In this document: piece after piece, positions 52,273-58,263 of the stretch | Layout of the letters: every line of letters starts with the position of its first letter | Numbering within the stretch: position 1 is the first letter of the stretch | DNA from: Streptomyces sp. JHA26 | GTDB lineage: Bacteria; Actinomycetota; Actinomycetes; Streptomycetales; Streptomycetaceae | Length of the DNA stretch: 58,263 nucleotides | Direction of reading: 5' to 3' | Assembly: GCF_002005565.1 (NCBI RefSeq) | Contig: NZ_BDJC01000046.1 | Coordinates: 1 to 58,263 of the forward strand | The notes under the pieces: model-generated | The model's input: the letters and a program-made list of their open reading frames with translations, nothing else | Database searches by the model: none | Told to the model about the DNA's origin: nothing | Made by a program: the position numbers and the translations under genes

Positions 52273-52826
52273 ACGTGTCCTTCCGGGTCGAGCGGGAGGC
52301 TGCACAGCGGGCACGGCGGCCGCCCGGCGTTGACGACGTCGAGGGCGCGCTTGGCGAAGGCCCTGGCCTGCGCGCCGGTGAGGCGGACCCGGAGCATCGG
52401 GGGGCCGTTCTCCTCGTCCTGGAGGAGCCGTTCCTCGGCCTCGGCCAGGTCCTCCTCGGACTCGGCCTCGATCTCGACCAGGGCCTGCGCCTCGACGATC
52501 ATGCACTGGTCCTCGCCGTCCCAGGCGAGCGCCATGGTGCCGACCCGGAACTCCTCCTCGACCGGGGTCTCCAGCGGCGCCGTGTCGGCGGCCTCCGCGG
52601 GGGCCACGGCGGGTACGACGGTGCTGCCGCCGCTGCGCCGCACGACCTCGTCGAGGAGCTCGTCCATGCGTTCGGCGAGCGCGGCGACCTGGGTCTTCTC
52701 CAGTGCCACGCTGGTCACCCGGGAGCCGGCGATGGCCTGGAGGAAGAACGTACGGCGTCCGGGAAGCCCGACCGTGCCGGCCACGAAACGATCCGGTTGG
52801 TCGTAGAGGAACACCTGACGGGACAC
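52236..52826 (-). CDS. DUF3090 family protein (unknown function)
   Basis: A 196-residue protein of the actinobacterial DUF3090/SCO1665 family. The core is QVFLYDQPDRFVAGTVGLPG, FFLQAIAGSRVTSVALEKTQ and VGTMALAWDGEDQCMIVEAQ. The C-terminus carries a small zinc-knuckle-like motif (PCPLC and HVCP, residues about 170-190). The GTG start is at 52826. It overlaps the downstream SCO1664-type gene by 37 nt and follows the phosphomutase-like gene by 84 nt. The function is not known; the neighbours suggest a shared process with mycothiol synthesis or another conserved cytoplasmic pathway. Confidence 0.85.
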   Translation of the reverse strand: MSRQVFLYDQPDRFVAGTVGLPGRRTFFLQAIAGSRVTSVALEKTQVAALAERMDELLDEVVRRSGGSTVVPAVAPAEAADTAPLETPVEEEFRVGTMALAWDGEDQCMIVEAQALVEIEAESEEDLAEAEERLLQDEENGPPMLRVRLTGAQARAFAKRALDVVNAGRPPCPLCSLPLDPEGHVCPRQNGYRRGA

Positions 52827-52910
52827 GTCCTGTCTCCATGGGAAGTCGGGGGAAGCGGGAATCGGGGGGCGGTCACTGCTGCGATCGCTTCACCCTACTG
52901 CGGCCGACGA

Positions 52911-53597
52911 TCACGGTGCGCCCGCACCACCACCGACCGGGGCGTCGCCCTCCGCGGCCTCCTCGCGCGGCGCCAGGGAGGCGAAGTCCCCGGTGTCGCC
53001 GAGGCGGACGAGGAACGGCCGCAGCCGGGTGTAGCGGATCGCGGTGACGGAGCAGGGCTCGACGGAGATGCGCTGGAAGAGGTCGAGGTGAAGGCCGAGT
53101 GCCTCCGCTACGAGGGACTTGATGATGTCGCCGTGGGAGCACATGAGGTAGACGGCGTCGGCGCCGTGGTCGCGCTCCACGCGCGCGTTCCACTCGCGTA
53201 CCGCCTCGGCGGCGCGGGTCTGCATGGCGCGCATCGACTCGCCGCCGGGGAACGCCGCCGCGGAGGGGTGCGCCTGCACGACCTCCATCAGGGGCTCGTC
53301 CTTGAGTTCGGCGAGCTTGCGGCCGGACCAGTCGCCGTAGTGGCACTCCCCGATCCGTTCGTCGGTGTGCGCCCGCAGGCCGGGGCGGGCGTCGAGCAGG
53401 GGCCGGACCGTCTCCTGACAGCGCTGCAGCGGGCTGACGACGACTTCGGCGAGCGGCAGGCCGGCGAGTCGCCCGGGCAGCGCGGCGGCCTGAGCGGCCC
53501 CGCGTTCGTCGAGGGCGACGCCGGGCGTCCAGCCGGCGAGCAGCCCCTCGGTGTTGGCGGTGGAACGTCCGTGCCTAACCAGGATCAGCGTGGGCAT
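52911..53597 (-). CDS. Histidine phosphatase/phosphomutase-like protein (MSMEG_4193 family)
   Basis: A 228-residue member of the histidine phosphatase superfamily. The catalytic motif is LILVRHGRSTANTEG, with the phospho-acceptor His in RHG. The second arginine/glutamate region is VVSPLQRCQETVRPLLDARP and GECHYGDWSGRKLAEL, and the second His lies in LMCSHGDIIKSLV. The fold is clear; the substrate is not. In actinobacteria this subfamily clusters with mshC (family knowledge). It is the first gene of a unit with DUF3090, the SCO1664-type gene and perhaps mshC. ATG at 53597; divergent from corA. Confidence 0.88.
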   Translation of the reverse strand: MPTLILVRHGRSTANTEGLLAGWTPGVALDERGAAQAAALPGRLAGLPLAEVVVSPLQRCQETVRPLLDARPGLRAHTDERIGECHYGDWSGRKLAELKDEPLMEVVQAHPSAAAFPGGESMRAMQTRAAEAVREWNARVERDHGADAVYLMCSHGDIIKSLVAEALGLHLDLFQRISVEPCSVTAIRYTRLRPFLVRLGDTGDFASLAPREEAAEGDAPVGGGAGAP

Positions 53598-53658
53598 GCG
53601 GCCAGGGTAGGCGCACCACGCGGTGCGAGGGCGACGGGGTGAGAGGAGACCGCGTTCG

Positions 53659-54654
53659 GTGATCGTCGACTGTGCCGTCTACCGGGGCGGGCACCGGACG
53701 GACGGGCCCGAGGACTTCTCCGACGCGCTCGGCGAGGCGCGGGAGGCGGGCGGCTTCGTGTGGATCGGGCTGCACGAGCCGACGGAGGAGGAGTTCGACC
53801 TGGTCACGCAGGAGTTCGGGCTCCACCCCCTGGCCGTGGAGGACGCCCTGAAGGCACACCAGCGGCCCAAGCTGGAGGTGTACGAGGACTCGCTCTTCGC
53901 CGTCCTCAAGCCGGTGGTGTACGAGCCGGAGAGCGACGCCGTGTCCACCGACGAGCTCATGCTCTTCCTGGGCGACGGGTTCGTGGTCGTCGTCCGGCAC
54001 GGCGAGGGCGCTCCGCTGAAGGCGGTGCGACAGCGCCTGGAGCAGGAGCCGGAACTGCTCGGCAAGGGGCCCACCGCCGTGCTGTACGCGATAGCGGACG
54101 CCACCGTCGACCACTACCTGGACGTGGCGGTCGAACTGCAGACCGACCTGGAGGAGCTGGAGGCGGAGGTCTTCTCGCCGGACGGCGGCGGCTCGCGGCA
54201 CACCGCGTCCCGGATCTACAACTTCAAGCGGCAGGTCCTGGAGTTCCGCCGCGCCACCGGGCCGCTGGCACCGCCACTGGCCCGGCTGGCCGGCACGGGG
54301 ACGTTCGGCACCGGTGTGCCGTTCGTGAACGACAGGGCCCGGCCCTTCTTCCGGGACGTGAGCGACCACCTCACCCGCGTGAACGAGTCGGTGGAGGCCC
54401 TGGACCGGCTGGTCTCGGACATCCTGTCGGCGCACCTGGCGCAGACGGGCGTCCGGCAGAACGACGACATGCGGAAGATCTCCGCGTGGGCGGCCATGGC
54501 CGCGGTGCCGACGATGCTCGCGGGGGTCTACGGCATGAACTTCGAGCACATGCCGGAACTGCGCTGGGTGTGGGGCTATCCGGTGGTGATCGTCGTGATG
54601 GCCGTGCTGGAGGTGCTGCTGTTCCGGACGTTCAAGCGGCGGGGCTGGCTGTAG
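53659..54654 (+). CDS. CorA-family divalent metal transporter
   Basis: A 331-residue CorA-type channel. The long cytoplasmic N-terminal domain (residues 1-270) includes WIGLHEPTEEEFDLV and HPLAVEDALKAHQRPKLEVY. Two C-terminal membrane helices follow, with the signature YGMNFEHMPE between them. The extreme C-terminus is basic (FKRRGWL). Mg2+ or Co2+ transport is inferred from family. The GTG at 53659 has AGGAG about 11 nt upstream. It is convergent with the ferritin-like gene, with only 19 nt between stops. Confidence 0.92.
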   Translation: MIVDCAVYRGGHRTDGPEDFSDALGEAREAGGFVWIGLHEPTEEEFDLVTQEFGLHPLAVEDALKAHQRPKLEVYEDSLFAVLKPVVYEPESDAVSTDELMLFLGDGFVVVVRHGEGAPLKAVRQRLEQEPELLGKGPTAVLYAIADATVDHYLDVAVELQTDLEELEAEVFSPDGGGSRHTASRIYNFKRQVLEFRRATGPLAPPLARLAGTGTFGTGVPFVNDRARPFFRDVSDHLTRVNESVEALDRLVSDILSAHLAQTGVRQNDDMRKISAWAAMAAVPTMLAGVYGMNFEHMPELRWVWGYPVVIVVMAVLEVLLFRTFKRRGWL

Positions 54655-54673
54655 CGCGGCGCGTGCCGGTCCC

Positions 54674-55462
54674 TCAGACGGTCTCGGGGGCCGCGGTCGC
54701 GGGACCGCCCAGCGCGTTGCGCCGCTCGGGTGTCCGCAGGGTCACCATCCGGCGCCAGCCGACCAGCCGCTCGTAGGCGTACGTCGCGTGGATGCCCGCC
54801 GCGAGCAGCGCCGACCTCGTCCGCGACCAGCCGAGCAGACGGCCCATGCGGGCCATCACCGCGAGGCTGACGTCCCGGTGGACGCGGATCTCGGCGTGCG
54901 CGCACTCGCGCAGCGTCCGCCGGATGCGGCGGCCGTGTCCGGCGGCGGCGTAGCGCAGCAGTTCCTCGTGGGAGTAGGCGAGGTGGTTGTCCTCGTCGGC
55001 CGAGATCACGCGCACGGCCCGCCCCAGGTCGGGATGGTCCGCGAAGTGCTTGAGGAGCATCGCCATCTGCTCGGCCGCGCGCTGCTCGGTGACCCTGCTG
55101 TGCGCGAGGTAGGTGATGACGTCCCGCACGGTCAGGGGCCGGTCGGCCGCGAGCTTCTCGTGGGCGAGGCCGATGCCGCGCCGCTCCAGGAGCATGGTGT
55201 AGTCGGTGTCGGGGGGCACGTCGACGGGTTCGAGGCCGCGCTTCCTCAGCAGGGCGTTGAAGATCCGCCCGTGTTTGTCCTCGTCCGCGCCGTGCCGGGC
55301 GATCTTGGGGGCGAGGGAGCGCTCGCTCTCCGGCACCAGCGCCGCGATGCGCGCGTTCTCCCAGCCGCCCTGCGACTCGCCGCCGGCGGCGATGGAGCAG
55401 AAGAGACGGAACGACTCGTCGTTGTCGAGGATCTCCTGGAACAGGCTCTTGGCCGAAAGCAT
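54674..55462 (-). CDS. Ferritin-like domain protein (unknown function)
   Basis: A 262-residue helical protein of the ferritin-like superfamily. Candidate diiron ligands lie in GADEDKHGRIFNALL (Glu and His), TYLAHSRVTEQRAAEQMAML (Glu) and VISADEDNHLAYSHEELLRY (Glu-x-x-His), the two-EDxxH pattern of the family. The C-terminal part is basic (RRIRRTLRECAH). I chose the ATG at 55462 (MLSAKSLFQE) because AGAGG lies 8 nt upstream; a GTG at 55471 would add three residues. Its role may be iron or reactive-oxygen handling, or oxygenase activity; this is not decidable from sequence. Confidence 0.8.
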   Translation of the reverse strand: MLSAKSLFQEILDNDESFRLFCSIAAGGESQGGWENARIAALVPESERSLAPKIARHGADEDKHGRIFNALLRKRGLEPVDVPPDTDYTMLLERRGIGLAHEKLAADRPLTVRDVITYLAHSRVTEQRAAEQMAMLLKHFADHPDLGRAVRVISADEDNHLAYSHEELLRYAAAGHGRRIRRTLRECAHAEIRVHRDVSLAVMARMGRLLGWSRTRSALLAAGIHATYAYERLVGWRRMVTLRTPERRNALGGPATAAPETV

Positions 55463-55620
55463 CGCTGGCACCTCTCTGCCTCCGCGGTCCCCGCGAAGAA
55501 CGAGTCAAGTGCGGGACGCGGAACACGGCAACAGGTGTGACGGGCGAGTCCGCCGAACGAAGGAGGGCGTGCGTGCGAGGGAGGCGTGACCACACGCGCG
55601 CGGACGCGTTGGTCCGCGTG

Positions 55621-55663
55621 GCGGCCGTGGCGGGGAAGACCCCCGAGCCCCCACCACGGCCGC
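55621..55663 (-). terminator. Hairpin downstream of the LLM oxidoreductase gene
   Basis: Arms GCGGCCGTGG (55621-55630) and CCACGGCCGC (55654-55663), with further GGGG/CCCC pairing inside, 25 nt past the oxidoreductase stop. It separates that gene from the ferritin-like gene on the same strand. Confidence 0.75.
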
Positions 55664-55688
55664 AGGATCCTTCGGGGTGCCGCCGCCC

Positions 55689-56744
55689 TCAGGTGAGGCC
55701 GGCGCGCTCCAGGGCCTCGGTGCCGGCACGGAGCGAGGCGATCCGCTCGTCCAGGGTGAAGCCCGCGGGAGCGAGGGTCAGCGTGGTGACACCGGCGGCG
55801 GCGTACGCCTTCATCCGGTCCGCGATCCGGTCGACGCTGCCGAGCAGGGTCGTCCGGTCGATCAGGTCGTGCGGTACGGCCGCGGCGGCGCCCTGCTTGT
55901 CGCCGGACAGGTACTTGTCCTGGATCTCGGCGGCCTCGCGCTCGTAGCCCATGCGCTGGGCGAGCTGGTTGTAGAAGTTCTGCTTGCGGCTGCCCATGCC
56001 GCCCACGTAGAGCGCGGTGTAGGGGCGGAAGGTGTCGGCGAGCGTGGTGACGTCCTTGTCGTCGCCGAGGGCGAGCGGCAGCGTGGGGACGACGTCGAAG
56101 CCGTCGAGGGTCTTCCCGGCCTTCTCGCGTCCGGCGCGCAGGTGCCGGACCGCGGTCTCCTCCAGGTGGTCGGCGGACGGGAAGATGAGCAGGGCGCCGT
56201 CGGCGATCTCGCCGGTCTGCTCGAGGTTCTTCGGGCCGATCGCGGCGATGTACAGCGGGATGTGCTCGCGCTGCGGGTGCACGGTCAGCTTGATCGGCTT
56301 GCCGGGGCCGCCGGGCAGCGGCAGCGTCCAGTGCTGCCCCTCGTACGACAGCCGCTCCCGGGTCATCGCCTTGCGCACGATCTCGACGTACTCGCGGGTG
56401 CGGGCGAGCGGCTTGTCGAACTTCACGCCGTACCAGCCCTCGGACACCTGCGGTCCGGAGACGCCGAGGCCGAGGCGGAAGCGGCCACCGGAGAGGGAGT
56501 CGAGGGTGGCGGCCGTCATCGCGGTCATGGCCGGCTGGCGGGCGGGGATCTGGAAGATGGCCGAGCCGACGTCGATGCGTTCGGTCTGCGCGGCGACCCA
56601 GGTGAGCACCGTCGCGGCGTCCGAGCCGTAGGCCTCGGCGGCCCAGCACACGGCGTAGCCGAGCCGGTCGGCCTCCTTGGCGACGGCCAGGTTGTCCGCG
56701 TCCATTCCGGCACCCCAGTAGCCGAGGTTGATCCCGAGCTGCAT
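55689..56744 (-). CDS. LLM-class F420-dependent oxidoreductase
   Basis: A 351-residue TIM-barrel oxidoreductase of the luciferase-like monooxygenase class. It starts MQLGINLGYWGAGMDADNL and has EADRLGYAVCWAAEAYGSDA, FRLGLGVSGPQVSEGWYGV (cofactor phosphate region) and PLYIAAIGPKNLEQTGEIAD. The F420-type annotation rests on similarity to actinobacterial members; an FMN enzyme cannot be excluded. The ATG at 56744 is preceded by AGGGGAA. It diverges from an aldo/keto reductase. The substrate is unknown. Confidence 0.9.
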   Translation of the reverse strand: MQLGINLGYWGAGMDADNLAVAKEADRLGYAVCWAAEAYGSDAATVLTWVAAQTERIDVGSAIFQIPARQPAMTAMTAATLDSLSGGRFRLGLGVSGPQVSEGWYGVKFDKPLARTREYVEIVRKAMTRERLSYEGQHWTLPLPGGPGKPIKLTVHPQREHIPLYIAAIGPKNLEQTGEIADGALLIFPSADHLEETAVRHLRAGREKAGKTLDGFDVVPTLPLALGDDKDVTTLADTFRPYTALYVGGMGSRKQNFYNQLAQRMGYEREAAEIQDKYLSGDKQGAAAAVPHDLIDRTTLLGSVDRIADRMKAYAAAGVTTLTLAPAGFTLDERIASLRAGTEALERAGLT

Positions 56745-56820
56745 GGCCGATTCCCCTTACCGATCAGTAACGTCTGTGGTGCCCCGACCCTAGCGCGCAT
56801 ATCCGGTCGTCCACAGGCCC

Positions 56821-56838
56821 CCACGGCACAAGCCGTGG
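56821..56838 (+). promoter_or_regulatory. Short hairpin in the leader of the aldo/keto reductase gene
   Basis: CCACGGC-ACAA-GCCGTGG, a 7-bp perfect stem 18 nt upstream of the ATG at 56857. It may be an operator or a leader hairpin; no regulator is identified. Confidence 0.4.
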
Positions 56839-56856
56839 CCAGTAATGTCGGCGTTC

Positions 56857-57843
56857 ATGGAGCAGAGGCATCTCGGCCGCACCGGCCTGCGCGTGTCCCG
56901 CATCGGGCTGGGCACCCTCACCTGGGGCAGGGACACCGACGAGCACGACGCGGCGGACCTTCTGAAGACCTTCTGGGAAGCGGGCGGGACGCTCGTCGAC
57001 ACCGCGGACGTGTACGGCGACGGAGAGGCCGAGTACCTCCTCGGCCGGCTCATGGAGGGCCTGGTGCCGCGCCGGGACCTGGTGATCTCGACCAAGGCGG
57101 GCAGCGTCCCGGACCCCGACCGCCGTTTCGACGGCTCGCGCGGCCACCTGCTCTCCGCGCTGGACGCCTCCCTCGCCCGGCTCGGCACGGACCACGTCGA
57201 CGTGTGGCACCTGCACGCCTTCGACCCGCACACGCCGCTGGAGGAGACGCTGCACGCCCTCGACGTGGCGGTCGGCAGCGGCCGCGCCCGTTACGCCGGG
57301 GTCTCCGGCTTCTGCGGCTGGCAGCTCGCCAAGGCGGCGACCTGGCAGCTGGCGGCGCCGGGCGTGCGCACCCGGCTGGCGAGCACGCAGATGGAGTACT
57401 CGCTGCTGCAGCGCGGCGTCGAGCGCGAGGTGCTGCCGGCCGCCCTGGACCTGGGCATCGGTCTGCTGCCCTCCTCGCCGCTGGGCCGGGGGGTCCTCAC
57501 GGGCAAGTACCGCAAGGACGCGGTCCCGCCGGGCTCCCGGGGCGCCTCGGAGCACCTGGCCCCCTTCGTCGAGCCCTACCTCGACGACGCGGCCGGTCAC
57601 ATCGTGGACGCGGTGGCGACGGCGGCGGACGGGCTCGCGGTGACCCCGCTCCAGGTCGCCCTGGCCTGGGTCCGGGACCGGCCCGGGGTGGTCGCCCCGA
57701 TCATCGGCCCGCGCAACGCGCAGCAGCTCACGGCGGCGTTGTCAGTGGAGGCCCTTAGTCTTCCTGACGAGATCCGCCGGGCGCTCGACGACGTGTCGGC
57801 GCCCGTGCACCGCTATCCCGATCACGACTGGAGCACGCTGTGA
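56857..57843 (+). CDS. Aldo/keto reductase
   Basis: A 328-residue NADPH-dependent AKR. It has RHLGRTGLRVSRIGLGTLTWG at the barrel start, the catalytic tetrad elements DTADVYGDGEAE (Asp, Tyr), ISTKAGS (Lys) and VDVWHLHAFDP (His), and the NADPH-binding ending LAWVRDRPGVVAPIIGPRNAQQL. I chose the ATG at 56857 (MEQRHLG); an ATG at 56845 is possible. The stop overlaps the next gene start as GTGA, so they form an operon. The substrate is unknown. Confidence 0.92.
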   Translation: MEQRHLGRTGLRVSRIGLGTLTWGRDTDEHDAADLLKTFWEAGGTLVDTADVYGDGEAEYLLGRLMEGLVPRRDLVISTKAGSVPDPDRRFDGSRGHLLSALDASLARLGTDHVDVWHLHAFDPHTPLEETLHALDVAVGSGRARYAGVSGFCGWQLAKAATWQLAAPGVRTRLASTQMEYSLLQRGVEREVLPAALDLGIGLLPSSPLGRGVLTGKYRKDAVPPGSRGASEHLAPFVEPYLDDAAGHIVDAVATAADGLAVTPLQVALAWVRDRPGVVAPIIGPRNAQQLTAALSVEALSLPDEIRRALDDVSAPVHRYPDHDWSTL

Positions 57844-58263
57844 GCACGCAGCCCGAACCCGCCGAGGACACCGCGGACGCCGTGGACGCCGAGCCGGGAA
57901 CGCCGGGCGCCGCGCAGGAGGCCGAGCGGAGCGACGCCGCGGACGGGGCCCCGTCCGGCGGTGGGGCCGCCGACGCGGAGGCTGCCGGGGAACCGCGGGC
58001 CGGGGAGCCCGACGACACCGATGCCGAGGGGACCGCCGGGGAGGGCGGGTCGCCGGCCGCCGAGGACGCGCAGGGGGCCGGGGACGGCGCCGGTACGGCG
58101 GGTGAGGACGCGGCGGCCCGGCTCTCCGAGGCCGAGGCCGAGCTGGCCGCCCAGCGGCTGGAGCGGGAGCGGATCGAGCGGCGCAAGGCCGAGAAGCGGC
58201 AGCCGATCGACAGCGGTGGCAAGCTCAGCGGCACGGCGGCCGAGCTGCTCGCCGCCGTGCCGC
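57840..58263 (+). CDS. Partial gene: acidic N-terminus, possibly a helix-hairpin-helix protein
   Basis: An open frame starting GTG at 57840, overlapping the aldo/keto reductase stop by 4 nt (GTGA) and running off the window end with no stop (at least 141 residues). The first about 95 residues are highly acidic and Ala/Gly-rich (STQPEPAEDTADAVDAEPG). A charged helix follows (RLSEAEAELAAQRLERERIE), then KRQPIDSGGKLSGTAAELLA. By recollection, Streptomyces helix-hairpin-helix proteins at this position look like this, but no such domain is visible in the part present. Confidence 0.65.
   Translation, partial: MSTQPEPAEDTADAVDAEPGTPGAAQEAERSDAADGAPSGGGAADAEAAGEPRAGEPDDTDAEGTAGEGGSPAAEDAQGAGDGAGTAGEDAAARLSEAEAELAAQRLERERIERRKAEKRQPIDSGGKLSGTAAELLAAVP

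Noticed and set aside
50023..52806. Long plus-strand frame opposite mshC and its neighbours
   Set aside because: It crosses three well-supported minus-strand genes and several terminators; composition is artefactual.

Overview
The window comes from a high-GC actinomycete, almost certainly a Streptomyces. The evidence is extreme G/C at third codon positions, frequent GTG starts, a conservon, a Pup-proteasome locus, mycothiol synthesis and the glycerol (gyl) operon. From memory, with no search run, the gene order matches the S. coelicolor chromosome core around SCO1620-SCO1670. I saw no IS element, prophage, CRISPR array, rRNA or tRNA. This is conserved core chromosome, not an island, and most functions are recognisable. 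The less understood parts are small uncharacterised proteins and regulatory sites tucked between known genes.

Layout. 1-3.8 kb: a glycine betaine/proline-type ABC transporter on the minus strand, with ATPase plus a permease fused to two tandem substrate-binding domains. 3.9-7.1 kb (plus): a 5'-3' exonuclease, a siderophore-interacting flavoreductase behind an iron box, and an RluA-type pseudouridine synthase. 7.1-11.6 kb (minus): a five-gene conservon (sensor kinase-like protein, roadblock protein, DUF742 protein, small GTPase, cytochrome P450), translationally coupled at three junctions. Its P450 lacks the K-helix ExxR motif. 12-19.1 kb (minus): Ski2-like helicase, tatC, tatA, two small proteins, and the WYL regulators pafC and pafB. 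19.2-20.7 kb: two FKBP-type prolyl isomerases.

20.8-30.7 kb is the pupylation/proteasome region: pafA behind an MFS transporter gene, a divergent LacI-type regulator, prcA, prcB, pup, dop, and the ATPase arc/mpa. Pup is activated by Dop, ligated to substrates by PafA, recognised by the Arc ring and degraded in the PrcAB core. A small ferredoxin gene diverges from arc. 31-39.5 kb: a secreted protein, tRNA m1A58 methyltransferase, a site-2-type protease, a RecB-like nuclease with Fe-S cysteines followed closely by a response regulator, an orphan peptide-binding lipoprotein and a HAD phosphatase. 39.6-43.1 kb: full-length cobalamin-dependent methionine synthase.

43.4-48.7 kb is the glycerol regulon. 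gylR diverges from metH, and glpF-glpK-glpD follow. Near-identical 17-nt inverted repeats precede both gylR and glpF and are probable GylR operators. 48.9-53.6 kb: a PAC2-domain protein, then mshC (mycothiol ligase) with three conserved actinobacterial genes of uncertain role. 53.7-58.3 kb: CorA-type transporter, ferritin-like protein, F420-type LLM oxidoreductase, aldo/keto reductase, and a gene cut by the window end. Many gene ends carry perfect GC-rich hairpins, listed as probable terminators.
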